Shown here piece after piece: positions 17,001-24,227 of a DNA stretch of 25,928 bases (position 1 is the first letter of the stretch; the number at the start of each line of letters is the position of its first letter). Position numbers and translations under genes: made by a program. The DNA is from Elysia marginata (taxonomy: Eukaryota > Mollusca > Gastropoda > Plakobranchidae), in NCBI GenBank assembly GCA_019649035.1, contig BMAT01005633.1, positions 283,094-309,021 of the forward strand, given 5' to 3'. The notes under the pieces are model-generated. The model was given only the letters and a program-made list of their open reading frames with translations, ran no database searches and was not told where the DNA came from.

Positions 17001-19998
17001 AGTACCTGCATAAGCAGAGATAAGAAAAAATGTTTGTTTTTTAATTATTTATTTGTGTGTCAAAGTGCGTGAACTAGTCAAATCACGACACGAAGGATCT
17101 ACTTTTCCAGATACCTCTCAAATAGATTTGAATTAAACATAGTAAACCAAGAGAAAGGTAGTTAAAAACCATAGCTCTAAATAAAAATGACATTAAACTT
17201 TCTTTTTCAGAAAATTTACAACTTTTTGTCGCAATTTGTAGTAAAAATTCACTTTCAAAATCTGTCTTCAATAAAAGGCTGCAGCGTCGCACAGATAAGC
17301 CGCCATTTTCTCTCTTCGTGTAGTATAATTTACAAAATGGCGGCCGTTGTGTCGCACGAAACTTGACTCTGACCGGTGTGTTTCAACCCGTGTTTCTCCT
17401 GGATTACTGCTAGTCCGACATTAAAAATTAGAGGAATAGTGACTTGTGGTGTTAAGTTTAATATTTTGTGTCAATTCGAGGAGTTTCGAGGAAATCAGGT
17501 GAGTAAATTAAGTTCAACATCATCGTGTCGTTAGATCTCGCAACCTTTTATCATCGCAACTATCGTTAGATCTAGGCACAAAATGGCATTTCTCGGCACT
17601 TTAGAGTGAATATGAACACACCGCAACAGAGTTTTATTTGAGATTAAGGATTTATTTACTTAGATATGACCGCTTCAATACATCAATGACCCCCAAAACA
17701 CCATTAAATGCGTATTTCACGCAAACCAGCGGGAGTGCGACGATCTGACACTACGGACGACAAGAAAATAAGCGCCGTATCGCGGCCATTTTGAATTTTT
17801 TTTTTGCCTGTATTAATGCACATTCACTATAGAAACTTTTGGTGTTTTATCTATTTTAATCCGATTTATAAGCAACCTTTCAAATTATTTATATTTTTAA
17901 AACTTTAAAATAGGCACCTAAAATGTATTTTGGAGGCCGATCTTTGGGAATGAAAAGTAGGCCAAATCGATTTTTTATTTGGCTTTGCACAAAGATTTTG
18001 GCCTAATAAATGAGAAGCGCTGGATTTATATTTAGATCTATACAACATTTTAGGCTTTGTAAGTTGGATAATTAAAAACGTTAAGAAAAATGACAATTCT
18101 ATATTAAAAATGACACATGCATCAAAATTCCTGGTGTGTTATAGGTATTTGGTTAATAAATAGATGAAGCAAAAGTGTGGTGAAAACTGACATGTAGCCT
18201 AGGCCTGATGTATGGCTTGCTAGTTCATTGCTTTGTCAATATTTTACAATTTACATGTTGATACGCCTTTCCTGAACTTTAGTTTGCTTTTTCTGGATTT
18301 CATGATTGTAAAATTAAAACAATGTCATTTTTGTTCAAGAAGGCCAACACAATAGCTGACAGATGACAGGCCATACGCATAGTCTAGATGACATCTTGAG
18401 TCTATTATAAACAAACAATTAAAAAAAAACAGAGAGAGAAAAGGAAAAACAAAATTTGAAACAATAAGTTTAAATAAATAAAAAGCAATGCATTTAAAGG
18501 CAGGCATATAAAATTGTATCTTTAGGACAACTCCAAGCTTCAACTCAATAAACCGCAGTACTAGTATTTAAAAAAAAAGCTAAAACACTAAACAGAACAT
18601 TATTGAGAGATGGACGTAAGGAGCCATGTTAAAATCAACACAATGCTCAGTTGTAAATTTTATTTCGCTTTAAATATTGCAGATAAAACAGTTTAACACA
18701 CTCAGTGTAACAGTATGTGCTTTTACTTGATAGTTATGGATCATAAAAAGTTAAAATATGGGAGGTACAGGTTTGTGTCGAATCAAAATCCTGTTTCCTC
18801 GTTTCAGAGAAAACACTTCAATGCTGTCAATCGTTAATCCATTAACAATAACACTGAATCATGTTTTAGATATTTACTCTTAAGTGCTAGTTGTTTTTTT
18901 TAACTTAATAATTTGATAATATGATGAAAATTAAAGCACAACATAGTCAAAAAGGTATGAGTTGGCAGATTTCTTTTTACATTTCTATTAAAATTGTCTC
19001 CCCTGGTAAATACACCGATGTTTGGACAATGTATCACCAAATTTGTGATGTATAACTTTCAAAATGCTTAAAATGTGTCCTGAGGTGGTGTTTTATTGGG
19101 TTTTCAACTTTTAAAAACTTAAAACCAAGCATCTTTTAAAACGTATCTTACATTGAGCAAAAATTAGGTTACCTCTCTTTAAACCGCGTTACCATGGAAA
19201 CAGGTAATCTCCTGCTCACAAAACTAGCAATTTCATATTCCTGAAATTCTGAGCTAAATTTTGATACCAAATATGTATGATTTCAACAAATTTAAAAATT
19301 TGCCAAAAATGGCCTACAGAAGTAGACATTCCCAGGTCCTGTGTGTTTTCTGCCATAAATTATCTAAATAAGAGGATCATCATTTAATTTATTGTTCTCA
19401 AGTCAATTTCTTTTCATACTGCCTATAGTCTAACTAAGGCGAAGATCACAAACACACATAAACCTAAAAGTCATGTATCTGTTAGGCCAAGCCTTGCTAT
19501 AGTATTACTTGTGTAAGTGTTACTGCTTAGCTGCAGTGTTATGGCATAGTTCTAATATCATGCTGAGCGTAAAATATGTCGACTCAAAAGAAATAAACCT
19601 GGCAGCATGTGGATATCAGCAAAAATGCATTAGCAGCGTTTAATAAGGAATGAGATGACAAAGTGAAATTTACTAACCTTATCACAAAATGGATCAAATC
19701 GCCTCTCAAAATTTGCTAAGACAGCCTTTTTCCTATGAAAAGCTTGTGGATAAATATAGTAGCAAACTTAGCTCCTTTTTGTAATACTTGTACATTTCTT
19801 AACACTTATGATTTCTTCAATCTTTCCACTGTCTTATTTTCAGATTTGGTTGTACAATTAATGAAACTTAAAGCTGACCCCATCAACACTGATGCTGAAG
19901 AGGCAGAGGTCATGACTCAAATGAATGACCTATTGGACAAGGTCAAGGCTGTTGCTCTCAACACCAGGAAGTCTGCTGCGGTGACAGAAGAACACTAG
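1869..19998 (+). CDS. UFL1: UFL1, E3 UFM1-protein ligase 1 (3' two-thirds; ten exons, 5' end outside window)
   Basis: UFL1 transfers UFM1 from the E2 enzyme UFC1 to substrates at the ER membrane, working with DDRGK1/UFBP1 and CDK5RAP3; the best known target is ribosomal protein uL24 (RPL26), in ribosome quality control and ER-phagy. It has no RING or HECT domain. Exons are 1869-2044, 3982-4152, 4817-4961, 6895-7100, 8648-8721, 10237-10391, 11323-11459, 13779-13951, 14863-15074 and 19844-19998. All introns are GT-AG and phases agree at every junction (1604 nt, 534 residues plus TAG). Recognisable family blocks, from memory of vertebrate UFL1, include [45 protein letters not shown] and a C-terminal [10 protein letters not shown] (RKSSVTEE in vertebrates). 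A poorly conserved Lys/Ser/Gly/Asp-rich linker lies at fragment residues about 117-222. The N-terminal ~260 residues are off the window. No stop or frameshift is seen, so the gene looks functional. Confidence 0.96.
2045..3981 (+). other. UFL1 intron with one MITE-like repeat
   Basis: GT-AG intron of 1937 bp. Apart from the repeat at 2262-2671 I see only AT-rich sequence, homopolymer runs and short meaningless open frames (such as 3302-3484). Confidence 0.7.
2262..2671. mobile_element. MITE-like dispersed repeat, copy A
   Basis: About 410 bp of this intron matches 22555-22935 in the same orientation, with shared blocks such as CAAATGAG, CAGTTTTCACAC, CTGCTGACTTCAAACA, AGTAGAGAAAATAA and TGTGATACCAATA. 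The ends form an imperfect inverted repeat: GTCCAAATGAGTCTCAAGT at 2262-2280 against ACTAAGACTCATTTTGAC at 2654-2671. The interior is non-coding. Length, inverted ends and repetition suggest a non-autonomous DNA transposon; no transposase or clear target duplication is seen, so the class is an inference. Confidence 0.65.
3982..4152 (+). CDS. UFL1: UFL1 window exon 2
   Basis: The acceptor is CTTTCAG, ending at 3981, and the donor is GCG|GTGAGG at 4153. It encodes 57 residues in phase 0, starting [16 protein letters not shown] and ending MTQRAEA. It matches the UFL1 region in which vertebrates have LLPTSLSVEDAA and later FSDT..VSEKF; here the latter reads [11 protein letters not shown]. Reading through the donor stays open for about 55 codons but loses any resemblance to the family, so the splice is preferred. 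Confidence 0.93.
4153..4816 (+). other. UFL1 intron, nothing further recognised
   Basis: GT-AG intron of 664 bp, T-rich. Open frames at 4333-4581 encode only hydrophobic low-complexity residues from pyrimidine-rich DNA and are not gene-like. Confidence 0.7.
4817..4961 (+). CDS. UFL1: UFL1 window exon 3 (charged linker, first part)
   Basis: The acceptor is TGATAG, ending at 4816, and the donor is GCAA|GTAAGT at 4962. The exon has 48 codons plus one base. It encodes a Ser/Lys/Asp-rich hydrophilic stretch ending in [12 protein letters not shown], equivalent to the KKDERRKKATEG segment of vertebrate UFL1. The first two-thirds is poorly conserved; the terminal basic cluster is what anchors the call. 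The basic run could act as a nuclear localisation or RNA/ribosome-contact patch (inference). The acceptor has a weak pyrimidine tract. Confidence 0.88.
4962..6894 (+). other. UFL1 intron, nothing further recognised
   Basis: GT-AG intron of 1933 bp. It holds a short (AC)n run around 6606-6618, a few AGATCTA motifs (about 5990-6140) and a small imperfect inverted repeat of ATGGAC(C)ATG around 6262-6297. No element boundaries or coding sequence could be supported. Confidence 0.65.
6895..7100 (+). CDS. UFL1: UFL1 window exon 4 (basic then acidic linker)
   Basis: The acceptor is CTATTTTAG, ending at 6894, and the donor is GAG|GTGAGC at 7101. The split codon A|CG gives Thr, and 68 further codons follow. 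The product is a Gly/Lys-rich stretch ([20 protein letters not shown]), then [17 protein letters not shown], then a return to conserved sequence [11 protein letters not shown]. Vertebrate UFL1 has the same order (GGNAREYKIKKTKKKGRKDDDSDDE by memory). A second in-frame AG lies 6 nt downstream (6899-6900) and would drop Thr-Ala. This is the intrinsically disordered part of the protein. Confidence 0.93.
7321..7410 (-). mobile_element. 3' tail of a CR1/L2-like LINE or LINE-mobilised SINE, antisense to UFL1
   Basis: Read on the minus strand, TGTAAAGCGCTCTAATCATC is followed by TAGAGCGCTATATAAAAG and an (ATT)n-like tail (about 7321-7350 on +). Paired AGCGCT blocks before a short-repeat tail are a common 3' end of invertebrate CR1/L2-type LINEs and the SINEs they move. 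The LINE remnant at 24228-24995 ends the same way. The 5' limit is not clear; similarity to an RT was looked for in 7450-7700 and not found. Confidence 0.55.
8302..8314. repeat. Target-site duplication, left copy
   Basis: TCTCAAAAGTTTT immediately 5' of the SINE is repeated exactly at 8572-8584, as expected for LINE-type target-primed insertion. Confidence 0.85.
8315..8571 (+). mobile_element. tRNA-derived SINE, full length with target-site duplication
   Basis: The 257-bp insert starts with a tRNA-like head holding a Pol III A box (TAGCTCAGTTGGT, 8328-8340) and B box (GGTTCGAAAC, 8372-8381). A GC-rich non-tRNA body follows (about 8386-8550), with CCCGTTAGTCTCTGGGTGGC and TTGGGACCCAAGCCC, and it ends in ATCATAATCATAATC. 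It is flanked by an identical 13-bp duplication. The head is not a working tRNA gene because nothing downstream forms a 3' acceptor stem. The perfect duplication and sharp GC contrast with the intron suggest fairly recent insertion. The family was not named with confidence. Confidence 0.9.
8572..8584. repeat. Target-site duplication, right copy
   Basis: Exact 13-bp repeat of 8302-8314 on the far side of the SINE tail. Confidence 0.85.
8648..8721 (+). CDS. UFL1: UFL1 window exon 5 (74-nt exon)
   Basis: The acceptor is GCTGCAG, ending at 8647, and the donor is CACAG|GTGAGG at 8722. It has 24 codons plus two bases, reading [20 protein letters not shown] and then SKLH. It continues the EIEE of the previous exon and is comparable to the vertebrate [21 protein letters not shown]. 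This is the shortest exon in the window. It lies 76 bp after the end of an inserted SINE (8315-8571). Confidence 0.92.
8722..10236 (+). other. UFL1 intron with a dispersed repeat
   Basis: GT-AG intron of 1515 bp. The repeat at 8791-9135 is also found at 12701-13010. A further block near 9520-9575 (TTCATTCC...GATTCGAA...TTTCCACT) resembles 13095-13135, so copy 1 may extend to about 9580 with extra sequence inside. The rest is unremarkable. Confidence 0.6.
8791..9135. repeat. Unclassified dispersed repeat, copy 1
   Basis: It aligns by eye with 12701-13010 in the same orientation. Both begin CAGTG.(A/G)AA...CCAAAATC.AAGT; they share CTTTTTGGCTTTGTTA followed by a TTCGAAC/TTTGAAC block, TTACTTCTCC/TTACATTTCTCC, ACTGCA.AAA and GAGGTGTCTTT. 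It is non-coding. I see no transposase, RT or clear terminal repeats, so the class is unknown. The GATTTGAAC-like block is reminiscent of a reversed Pol III B box, but this is weak. Confidence 0.55.
10237..10391 (+). CDS. UFL1: UFL1 window exon 6
   Basis: The acceptor is TTTTTACCAG, ending at 10236. The donor is GAGG|GTCAGC at 10392, a GT site with C at +3 that is weaker than the others in the gene. One base completes Arg (AG|A), then come 51 codons and one base. The reading is [20 protein letters not shown] followed by [17 protein letters not shown] and [11 protein letters not shown]. Vertebrate UFL1 has PLNKTYLEVVRSVF and LFEKGMKFF at these places. The exit phase matches the next exon to form Asp (G|AC). 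Confidence 0.93.
10392..11322 (+). other. UFL1 intron, nothing further recognised
   Basis: GT-AG intron of 931 bp: AT-rich with T runs, no repeat or coding signal that I can support. The 5' splice site is the weak GTCAGC. Confidence 0.65.
11323..11459 (+). CDS. UFL1: UFL1 window exon 7
   Basis: The acceptor is TTTTTATTCTAG, ending at 11322, and the donor is GAG|GTGAGA at 11460. Two bases complete Asp, then 45 codons follow, starting [20 protein letters not shown] and ending SDEQLSPE. The [10 protein letters not shown] block is one of the most conserved in UFL1 and gives a very secure identification. A tRNA-derived SINE lies about 165 bp past the donor. Confidence 0.95.
11624..11945 (+). mobile_element. 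tRNA-derived SINE, second family
   Basis: The tRNA-like head has an A box (TAGCTCAGTGGTTAG, 11636-11650) and a B box (GGTTCGATTCC, 11680-11690) at normal spacing. The body contains CCACCCACCTGTAAAATGGG followed by TACCTGGC (about 11752-11776), a kind of conserved central block seen in several invertebrate SINE families. The body differs from that of the SINE at 8315-8571. Flanks CCACATTTTTT and CCATATTTTTT with nearby GTT(C/T)T could be a decayed target duplication, but are too T-rich to trust. The end is uncertain by about 30 bp. Confidence 0.82.
12310..12463. repeat. 36-bp minisatellite, four units plus a stub
   Basis: Units at 12310-12345, 12346-12381, 12382-12418 (37 bp) and 12419-12454, then a partial unit to 12463. 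Each starts AAT(T/G)TACTAAC and ends CTTCCCAAACCYTT. Units 1 and 4 are identical across all 36 bases; units 2 and 3 differ from them by a few substitutions each, with one extra base in unit 3. Confidence 0.95.
12701..13010. repeat. Unclassified dispersed repeat, copy 2
   Basis: Partner of 8791-9135, moderately diverged. It is preceded by a TCTAGATCTAGATC run (12661-12674) and followed, after more AT-rich sequence, by another AGATCTAGATCT run (13141-13152). These palindromic runs may mark its real limits, but copy 1 lacks them. Confidence 0.55.
13779..13951 (+). CDS. UFL1: UFL1 window exon 8
   Basis: The acceptor is TTAAACCAG, ending at 13778, and the donor is AAAG|GTGTGT at 13952. It has 57 codons plus two bases, starting [20 protein letters not shown] and containing [20 protein letters not shown], then [10 protein letters not shown]. 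The vertebrate counterparts are [20 protein letters not shown] and VKRGDKKRER. The donor lacks A at +3 but follows a good AAAG. The minus-strand open frame at 13627-14043 over this exon is an antisense shadow. Confidence 0.94.
13952..14862 (+). other. UFL1 intron, nothing further recognised
   Basis: GT-AG intron of 911 bp. The minus-strand open frame at 14285-14524 has no family resemblance or splice support. Confidence 0.65.
14863..15074 (+). CDS. UFL1: UFL1 window exon 9
   Basis: The acceptor is CCCTCCAG, ending at 14862, and the donor is CAGA|GTGAGT at 15075. One base completes Arg, then come 70 codons and one base. It reads [20 protein letters not shown], then [20 protein letters not shown] and [13 protein letters not shown]. 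This is the strongly conserved helical C-terminal domain (vertebrate ILFQHRQALAEQLK.TEDPAL.LHL..VLLFQ). Local base composition is GC-richer than the flanking introns, as expected for constrained coding sequence. Confidence 0.96.
15275..15780. other. CpG-rich intronic patch, possible young repeat
   Basis: By hand count nearly 30 CpGs in about 500 bp, against very few in the adjoining intron. It contains CGCACGCTTTTT (15301-15312), also found as CGCACGCTTTTT in the CpG-richer patch at 31-760 (about 189-200), and ends in a TCTAGATCTATATCTAGA palindrome. The frame at 15414-15638 is not recognisable as a protein. The preserved CpG suggests either recent insertion or lack of methylation. Confidence 0.35.
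17281..17800. promoter_or_regulatory. Candidate internal promoter / CpG-rich island in the last UFL1 intron
   Basis: About 30 CpGs in roughly 520 bp by hand count. GCCGCCATTTT at 17299-17309 faces AAAATGGCGGC at 17335-17345, the YY1-type motif common near transcription starts, on opposite strands about 25 bp apart. GTCGCAC occurs at 17286-17292 and 17351-17357, and inverted at 17735-17741. GCGGCCATTTT recurs at 17782-17792. On the + strand a perfect donor, ATCAG|GTGAGTAA, lies at 17498/17499, so 17350-17498 could be a non-coding first exon. Alternatively the inverted motifs could be the ends of a small transposon. Confidence 0.4.
19844..19998 (+). CDS. UFL1: UFL1 window exon 10 (terminal coding exon)
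   Basis: The acceptor is GTCTTATTTTCAG, ending at 19843. The split codon A|AT gives Asn, followed by [12 protein letters not shown] and a helical tail ending [15 protein letters not shown] and TAG at 19996-19998. The vertebrate protein has GLVVKQLVSQ at the start and LVLKSRKSSVTEE at the end, so both ends of the exon are anchored. The middle is Asp/Glu-rich and less conserved. The 4.8-kb intron before it is the longest in the window. Confidence 0.95.
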
Positions 19999-20310
19999 TA
20001 GAATCTGTTTGTTGACCTCATTTTCTTAGAATAATTTTTTTTCCCTTCGCCCTTATCACTGTGGTTACCAAAGATGATTTAAAAAGACATTTTTAAACAG
20101 GTAAAATCATTGAGATTTAAGTTCTATTGTTTTTAGTTAGAAGAGAGTTTTGCGATCTGCAAAATAATGTGCCACCTTTTTGGAAAACCAAGCTTGTAGC
20201 GCACAAACCTATTAAAAGCTAGGAACCGTCAACAGAATCTTGTTTAGAAAATATGCATTGATAAAAAAGGTCAAAGGTATTCTTTATAACCAATAAAGTA
20301 TCAAATACTT
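19999..20310 (+). other. UFL1 3' UTR (minimum extent)
   Basis: Non-coding sequence follows the TAG. The first canonical AATAAA is at 20292-20297, followed by T/GT-rich sequence (TTTGTTTTCACTGACC) suitable as a downstream element, so the shortest 3' UTR would end about 20310-20330. Later AATAAA signals at 21749-21754 and 23674-23679, each followed by GT-rich sequence, could give longer forms. The true end cannot be decided from sequence alone. Confidence 0.5.
20292..20297 (+). terminator. Poly(A) signal AATAAA, nearest to UFL1 stop
   Basis: Canonical hexamer about 294 bp after the stop codon, with a T/GT-rich stretch beginning about 13 bp downstream. It is the first in-sense AATAAA after the coding region. 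Confidence 0.45.
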
Positions 20311-22554
20311 TGTTTTCACTGACCTTTCCACCATTCTAGATATTAAAAGTAAGTGTTAGCTGTCATTTATTCATATAGAAGAACGTGAGATCTATAGTCT
20401 TTCATTTTGAAGATTCAGAGAAAGCTAGATTCCTTTTTTTCTTGACCCAGACAGATAGTTTGTCACTTAGTTTCTCAACATTAAGCCATTATTGTCACTT
20501 GCAAATAAGAGAAACAAATGTTTGATCTCCAAGAGAAACCAAACGCTGAAAAGCTACCATGTAAGCCAAAGCTGTTTGACTTTGACCAAACTCTCAATCT
20601 AGTCATCTTAGCACTAACTTTTTTTTTTCCTTATTTCTGTTATTGTTTTTGTAGAATGGAGTGTAATTTATTCCAACTTAAGAGAGTTTGATCTCTGGCT
20701 ATAAGGGTGTGACATACAATCTTTTATGGTGCTGTGTTATGTGATATTGATGTTGTATAAAACTCTAAAGATTAAAAATATTTTTGAGACAAATACGACT
20801 TTATTTTTATGTTTGCTGTAGAGAACTGAACTCAAGTGAAAACTTTTAGACATTAGGTTTAAGTTTTGTTTTGGCTGAAAACAAATTTTATGGCTCTAAT
20901 ACGATAAAATAGAACAAAGAAGAAAATTACTCATTTGAAAAAAAATTGGTCCATCATTTTTGTGTATTTCCACAAGATAAATGATGGTTTTCAAAAGAAG
21001 ACAGAAATTTTAAGTTCTGGATACGTATAGCCCAAATTTTTGAAAAGTGATTCCAGAAATAAGATATAGGTGATTTAAAATTTTAATGTCCCTAATACTT
21101 TTGAAGGAAACAGGTGAAAAAAGATTTGAAAAAAAAATAAAATATGAGACATCTTATCCTTTGAGAGTGTGTTTTGAGGAATTCTGGTGTACATGTATTA
21201 CTAATTTGTTATTGTTATTTATTAAGTATCACTTATCTTTGTCAAAAAAGGGTAATGGGTCTACAACATTCTCAAATAATATTTGGTTTTATTACCAGGT
21301 TAATACTTGTACTTATTTCTTTATCTCTTTTTTCTCATTCTTTGTCTCTCTACCTGTCTATCTTTTCATTTACATACATGCACATACTTCCTCCACTTAT
21401 ACTATTTTCATTTTTGTCAATTTCATTATCTACATGTATTAGAGTCAGAGTAGAGTTTGATTTTCATTTGGAATGGGCTGTGGCATTATGTTTATATTTT
21501 AATTCATTCATGCTTCTAATGATGGGAAATATAAACCTGTTGTAAGTATTTTTACCTTTAAAACCCTATTGTTATGAATCGGTCTTTATGCTACAAAAGC
21601 ATGTATTGTGTATTGATGATTTACTGTGACAAAAGCTGTTTATTTTGTTGTTGTTAAAGAAGACATATGCATGTTGTATCAAAGTTTACAAACTTATTGT
21701 ACTATTTTAACTTGCAATACATTTGTTGCAGTTGTAAAAAAGAGAAAAAATAAACTACACATTGAAAAGGTATTGTCTTGGCTTTGTTCTATTCTTTTTA
21801 GATATTGAAAAATGGAAGCTCCCTTGTTTAACTTTTAGAATAAGTTAGGGGGTTCCTTTTGGAGGGAGATGCGCTACTATTTTACCTTTTTATTCATATT
21901 TCACTTTCACCACTTTTATTAGTTTTAAAACTTTTGGGTTTGATTTGGTGTTTCACAGTGTTTCATTCTTGATTGTAATATTACAAGCAGCAATAGTTCA
22001 AATTTTATTTTTTTTTACAACACACTTAAGCAATACAATTCATGGGATTAAGTTGACAGTTAAAAAGCCTTGTTGCGTAAGATACATGTATTCATTTACA
22101 GATAATAATACATTCTGTAATTCAGTTCAAGTATACCATTCATGTCATTTTAAACCATGAGTTGACATTTAACCACCAGAAAAATCATTTCTCTTTGAAT
22201 CGTGATAGTAAAGATCCAAAACTCTTGGTATAGACATTTTTCAAAATATACCTCTTTTTGTATGGAGGCATAACAAAAAACAGGCCACTTCTTGCTTTCT
22301 GTTTCGCTTCAAATTTAAATTAAAGGTTTTGTCTTTTTGTGGGTTATAAAAGAATTGTAAGATTAAACCATATTAGCTTTGCTTCTATAATTATTTAACA
22401 TATCTCATTGAAGTGTTTGTGCATCATTTATCATTCTTGACACATTTTAAGTACCAAACTTATCTGATGCTTTCAGTGGTTTTTTTTTTTCTGTTGGACT
22501 TTCTTTAATGCTCCCTTTCTAATTTTTTCTTTGCATCTCATTTTCTCGCATTCG
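20311..22554. other. Downstream AT-rich spacer
   Basis: No gene recognised. Open frames at 21086-21545 arise from a pyrimidine-rich tract (TTTCTTTATCTC-type) and are not protein-like. A distal 3' UTR of UFL1 may cover part of it. Confidence 0.5.
21749..21754 (+). terminator. Poly(A) signal AATAAA, alternative distal site
   Basis: The hexamer lies in an A-rich run and is followed about 20 bp later by TTGTCTTGGCTTTGTTCT, a good GT-rich downstream element. It would give a 3' UTR of about 1.8 kb if used. Confidence 0.3.
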
Positions 22555-22935
22555 GTCCAAATGAGTTGTAAGTCAAATGGCCTAGTTTTAGATATAGGCT
22601 TCCAAAGTTGATTGGGTGGTCAGAAGTCAAATTTTTTCATTTCAGATATTGAATGAAAAACCATTTCTAAGCAGTTTTCACACATGACATATTTTATATG
22701 TTCAATTTTAATTGGAATAGTTGCTAATCCTCTACACCTGTATAGTTGTAACTTTGAATGCAATTTTCTCCCCTTTCTGAAATTTCACAAGTCCTAATCC
22801 TGCTGACTTCAAACAGCTATAACTTCATACAGAAGCAGGATAGAGCTTTTCTGTTTGGTGTGTTTGAAAGTAGAGAAAATAAACTTTACTGTGATACCAA
22901 TAACAGACTACCTTCCACTTAAGACTTATTTAGAC
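22555..22935. mobile_element. MITE-like dispersed repeat, copy B
   Basis: Second copy of the element at 2262-2671, same orientation, about 380 bp, more diverged with several small indels. The ends GTCCAAATGAGTTGTAAGT (22555-22573) and ACTTAAGACTTATTTAGAC (22917-22935) again form an imperfect inverted repeat. It lies downstream of UFL1 in non-coding sequence. Confidence 0.65.
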
Positions 22936-23258
22936 TGGTTACAAGACATTTGCATCAGAATAACTATAAATTTTATTGCCAATAATTGGGCTGTGCTGAA
23001 TTATTTTATACTAAATTTGATAACTTTATAAGTTTTTTTTAACTTTACAACTCAAGGGAAGAATGCATAATTTATATTCAGTGGTATTGTAAGTTTCTAT
23101 AGTTTTTCTTTTACTTTATGCTTTTGTTAGTCCCTTTTAATATAATAAGAAAAACAAAAATAATAGTGATTGCTCTACTCATGTTCAGCAAAAAAGTAAC
23201 AAAATTTACCTGCTTATATCCAAATCCTTTTTCTTGAATTGCCAAAAAATAGTTTTGT

Positions 23259-23287
23259 ATGTGTGTGTGTGTGTGGGGGGGGGGGGG
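23259..23287. repeat. (GT)n followed by a G12 run
   Basis: TGTGTGTGTGTGTGTG passes directly into about 12 consecutive G residues, then CAGG. It is low complexity. Confidence 0.9.
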
Positions 23288-23673
23288 CAGGAGTGTGCGA
23301 AATTCCATGGGTAGAAATATTAAATGTTGCTGTTGTAAAAAGCTACCACAAAGATCACATAATGCTTTTACAGTACAGATACACATGAAAAGTGAGATTG
23401 TTTACATTCCGCAATCTTTTTTTTTGTTTGCTGCAGCCTGTTTTTACAAAAATTGCATACGCCGGTACATTTGTTAATATAATGCAAAAAATGTAATGTT
23501 CATTAAACACCAAATAAATAAGATTTTTCACTTTTAGAAATTAAAGGAGATAGAGAAAAAAAGTATTTGGAACTTCAGTTAAATACATGCTTCATTTACA
23601 TTTATTTTGACTGTACTAAAATTAATTGTGAATTCACCGCTTTTATTTCAAGTATATTCTTTAGATTTTTGTC

Positions 23674-23679
23674 AATAAA
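23674..23679 (+). terminator. Poly(A) signal AATAAA with immediate GT-rich element
   Basis: GTCAATAAAGGTGTTTTCTTC has the classic hexamer plus a close GTGTTTT element. It is either a very distal UFL1 site or the end of an unseen transcript or element. Confidence 0.25.
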
Positions 23680-24227
23680 GGTGTTTTCTTCATTTTAAAT
23701 TTGCCTCTGGTATACTTCAAAACTCATAAATTTTAAAAGTATAGCACCTCCTGTTCATTCTTGTAAAGTTTTATAATAATTTGTGTCGTTAACTTTATTG
23801 GCAGTTTCAGCCATAATTTTCCAAACTTGTGCTTGACAAAAAAAAAATTCAATTTATGATGCATAGAACACAAAGTAATTTTTTATTGTCTAAAGAAAGA
23901 AACTAAAGAGACAATGTGTTTATTTAAGTACAATTTCTTTGAGGCTGAGTTATGAGGTCATTGAGATATAAGCAACGTTGACTTTTTTGTGTCTTTACCA
24001 GATGTCTTTGTTTTATTCTTCAAAGTATTCTGAAATAAAGGGAAAAGATTCATTTTGATATGCAAACTATAGGTCTACCTATAATTGTTAAGAAATGCTT
24101 CAACAACTCAACAAAATTTAATGAGGCAACTCTATTTCTGTTCTTCTTTTCAAGCGAAAAAAATGTGTAGATTTTGAATAATGCAAATCTGAAAAAGGAA
24201 TGTCTTGAACATACATATGTGAAGGAG

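Larger units (their letters stand above)
15075..19843 (+). other. UFL1 last intron, with two CpG-rich patches
   Basis: GT-AG intron of 4769 bp. Most is AT-rich and featureless (15800-17270 and 17800-19840). Two patches stand out: 15275-15780 and 17281-17800, described separately. Confidence 0.7.
22936..24227. other. AT-rich spacer with a GT/G microsatellite
   Basis: No gene recognised. It holds the (GT)n(G)n run at 23259-23287 and two AATAAA hexamers (23674-23679 and about 24034-24039). Confidence 0.55.

Noticed and set aside
21086..21545. Two overlapping + strand frames of about 120 residues
   Set aside because: They come from a pyrimidine-rich tract giving Phe/Leu/Ser-rich low-complexity peptides, with no domain and no splice signals.
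23111..23477. Frames around the GT/G microsatellite on both strands
   Set aside because: They contain translated microsatellite (His-Thr or Cys-Val repeats) and no domain.
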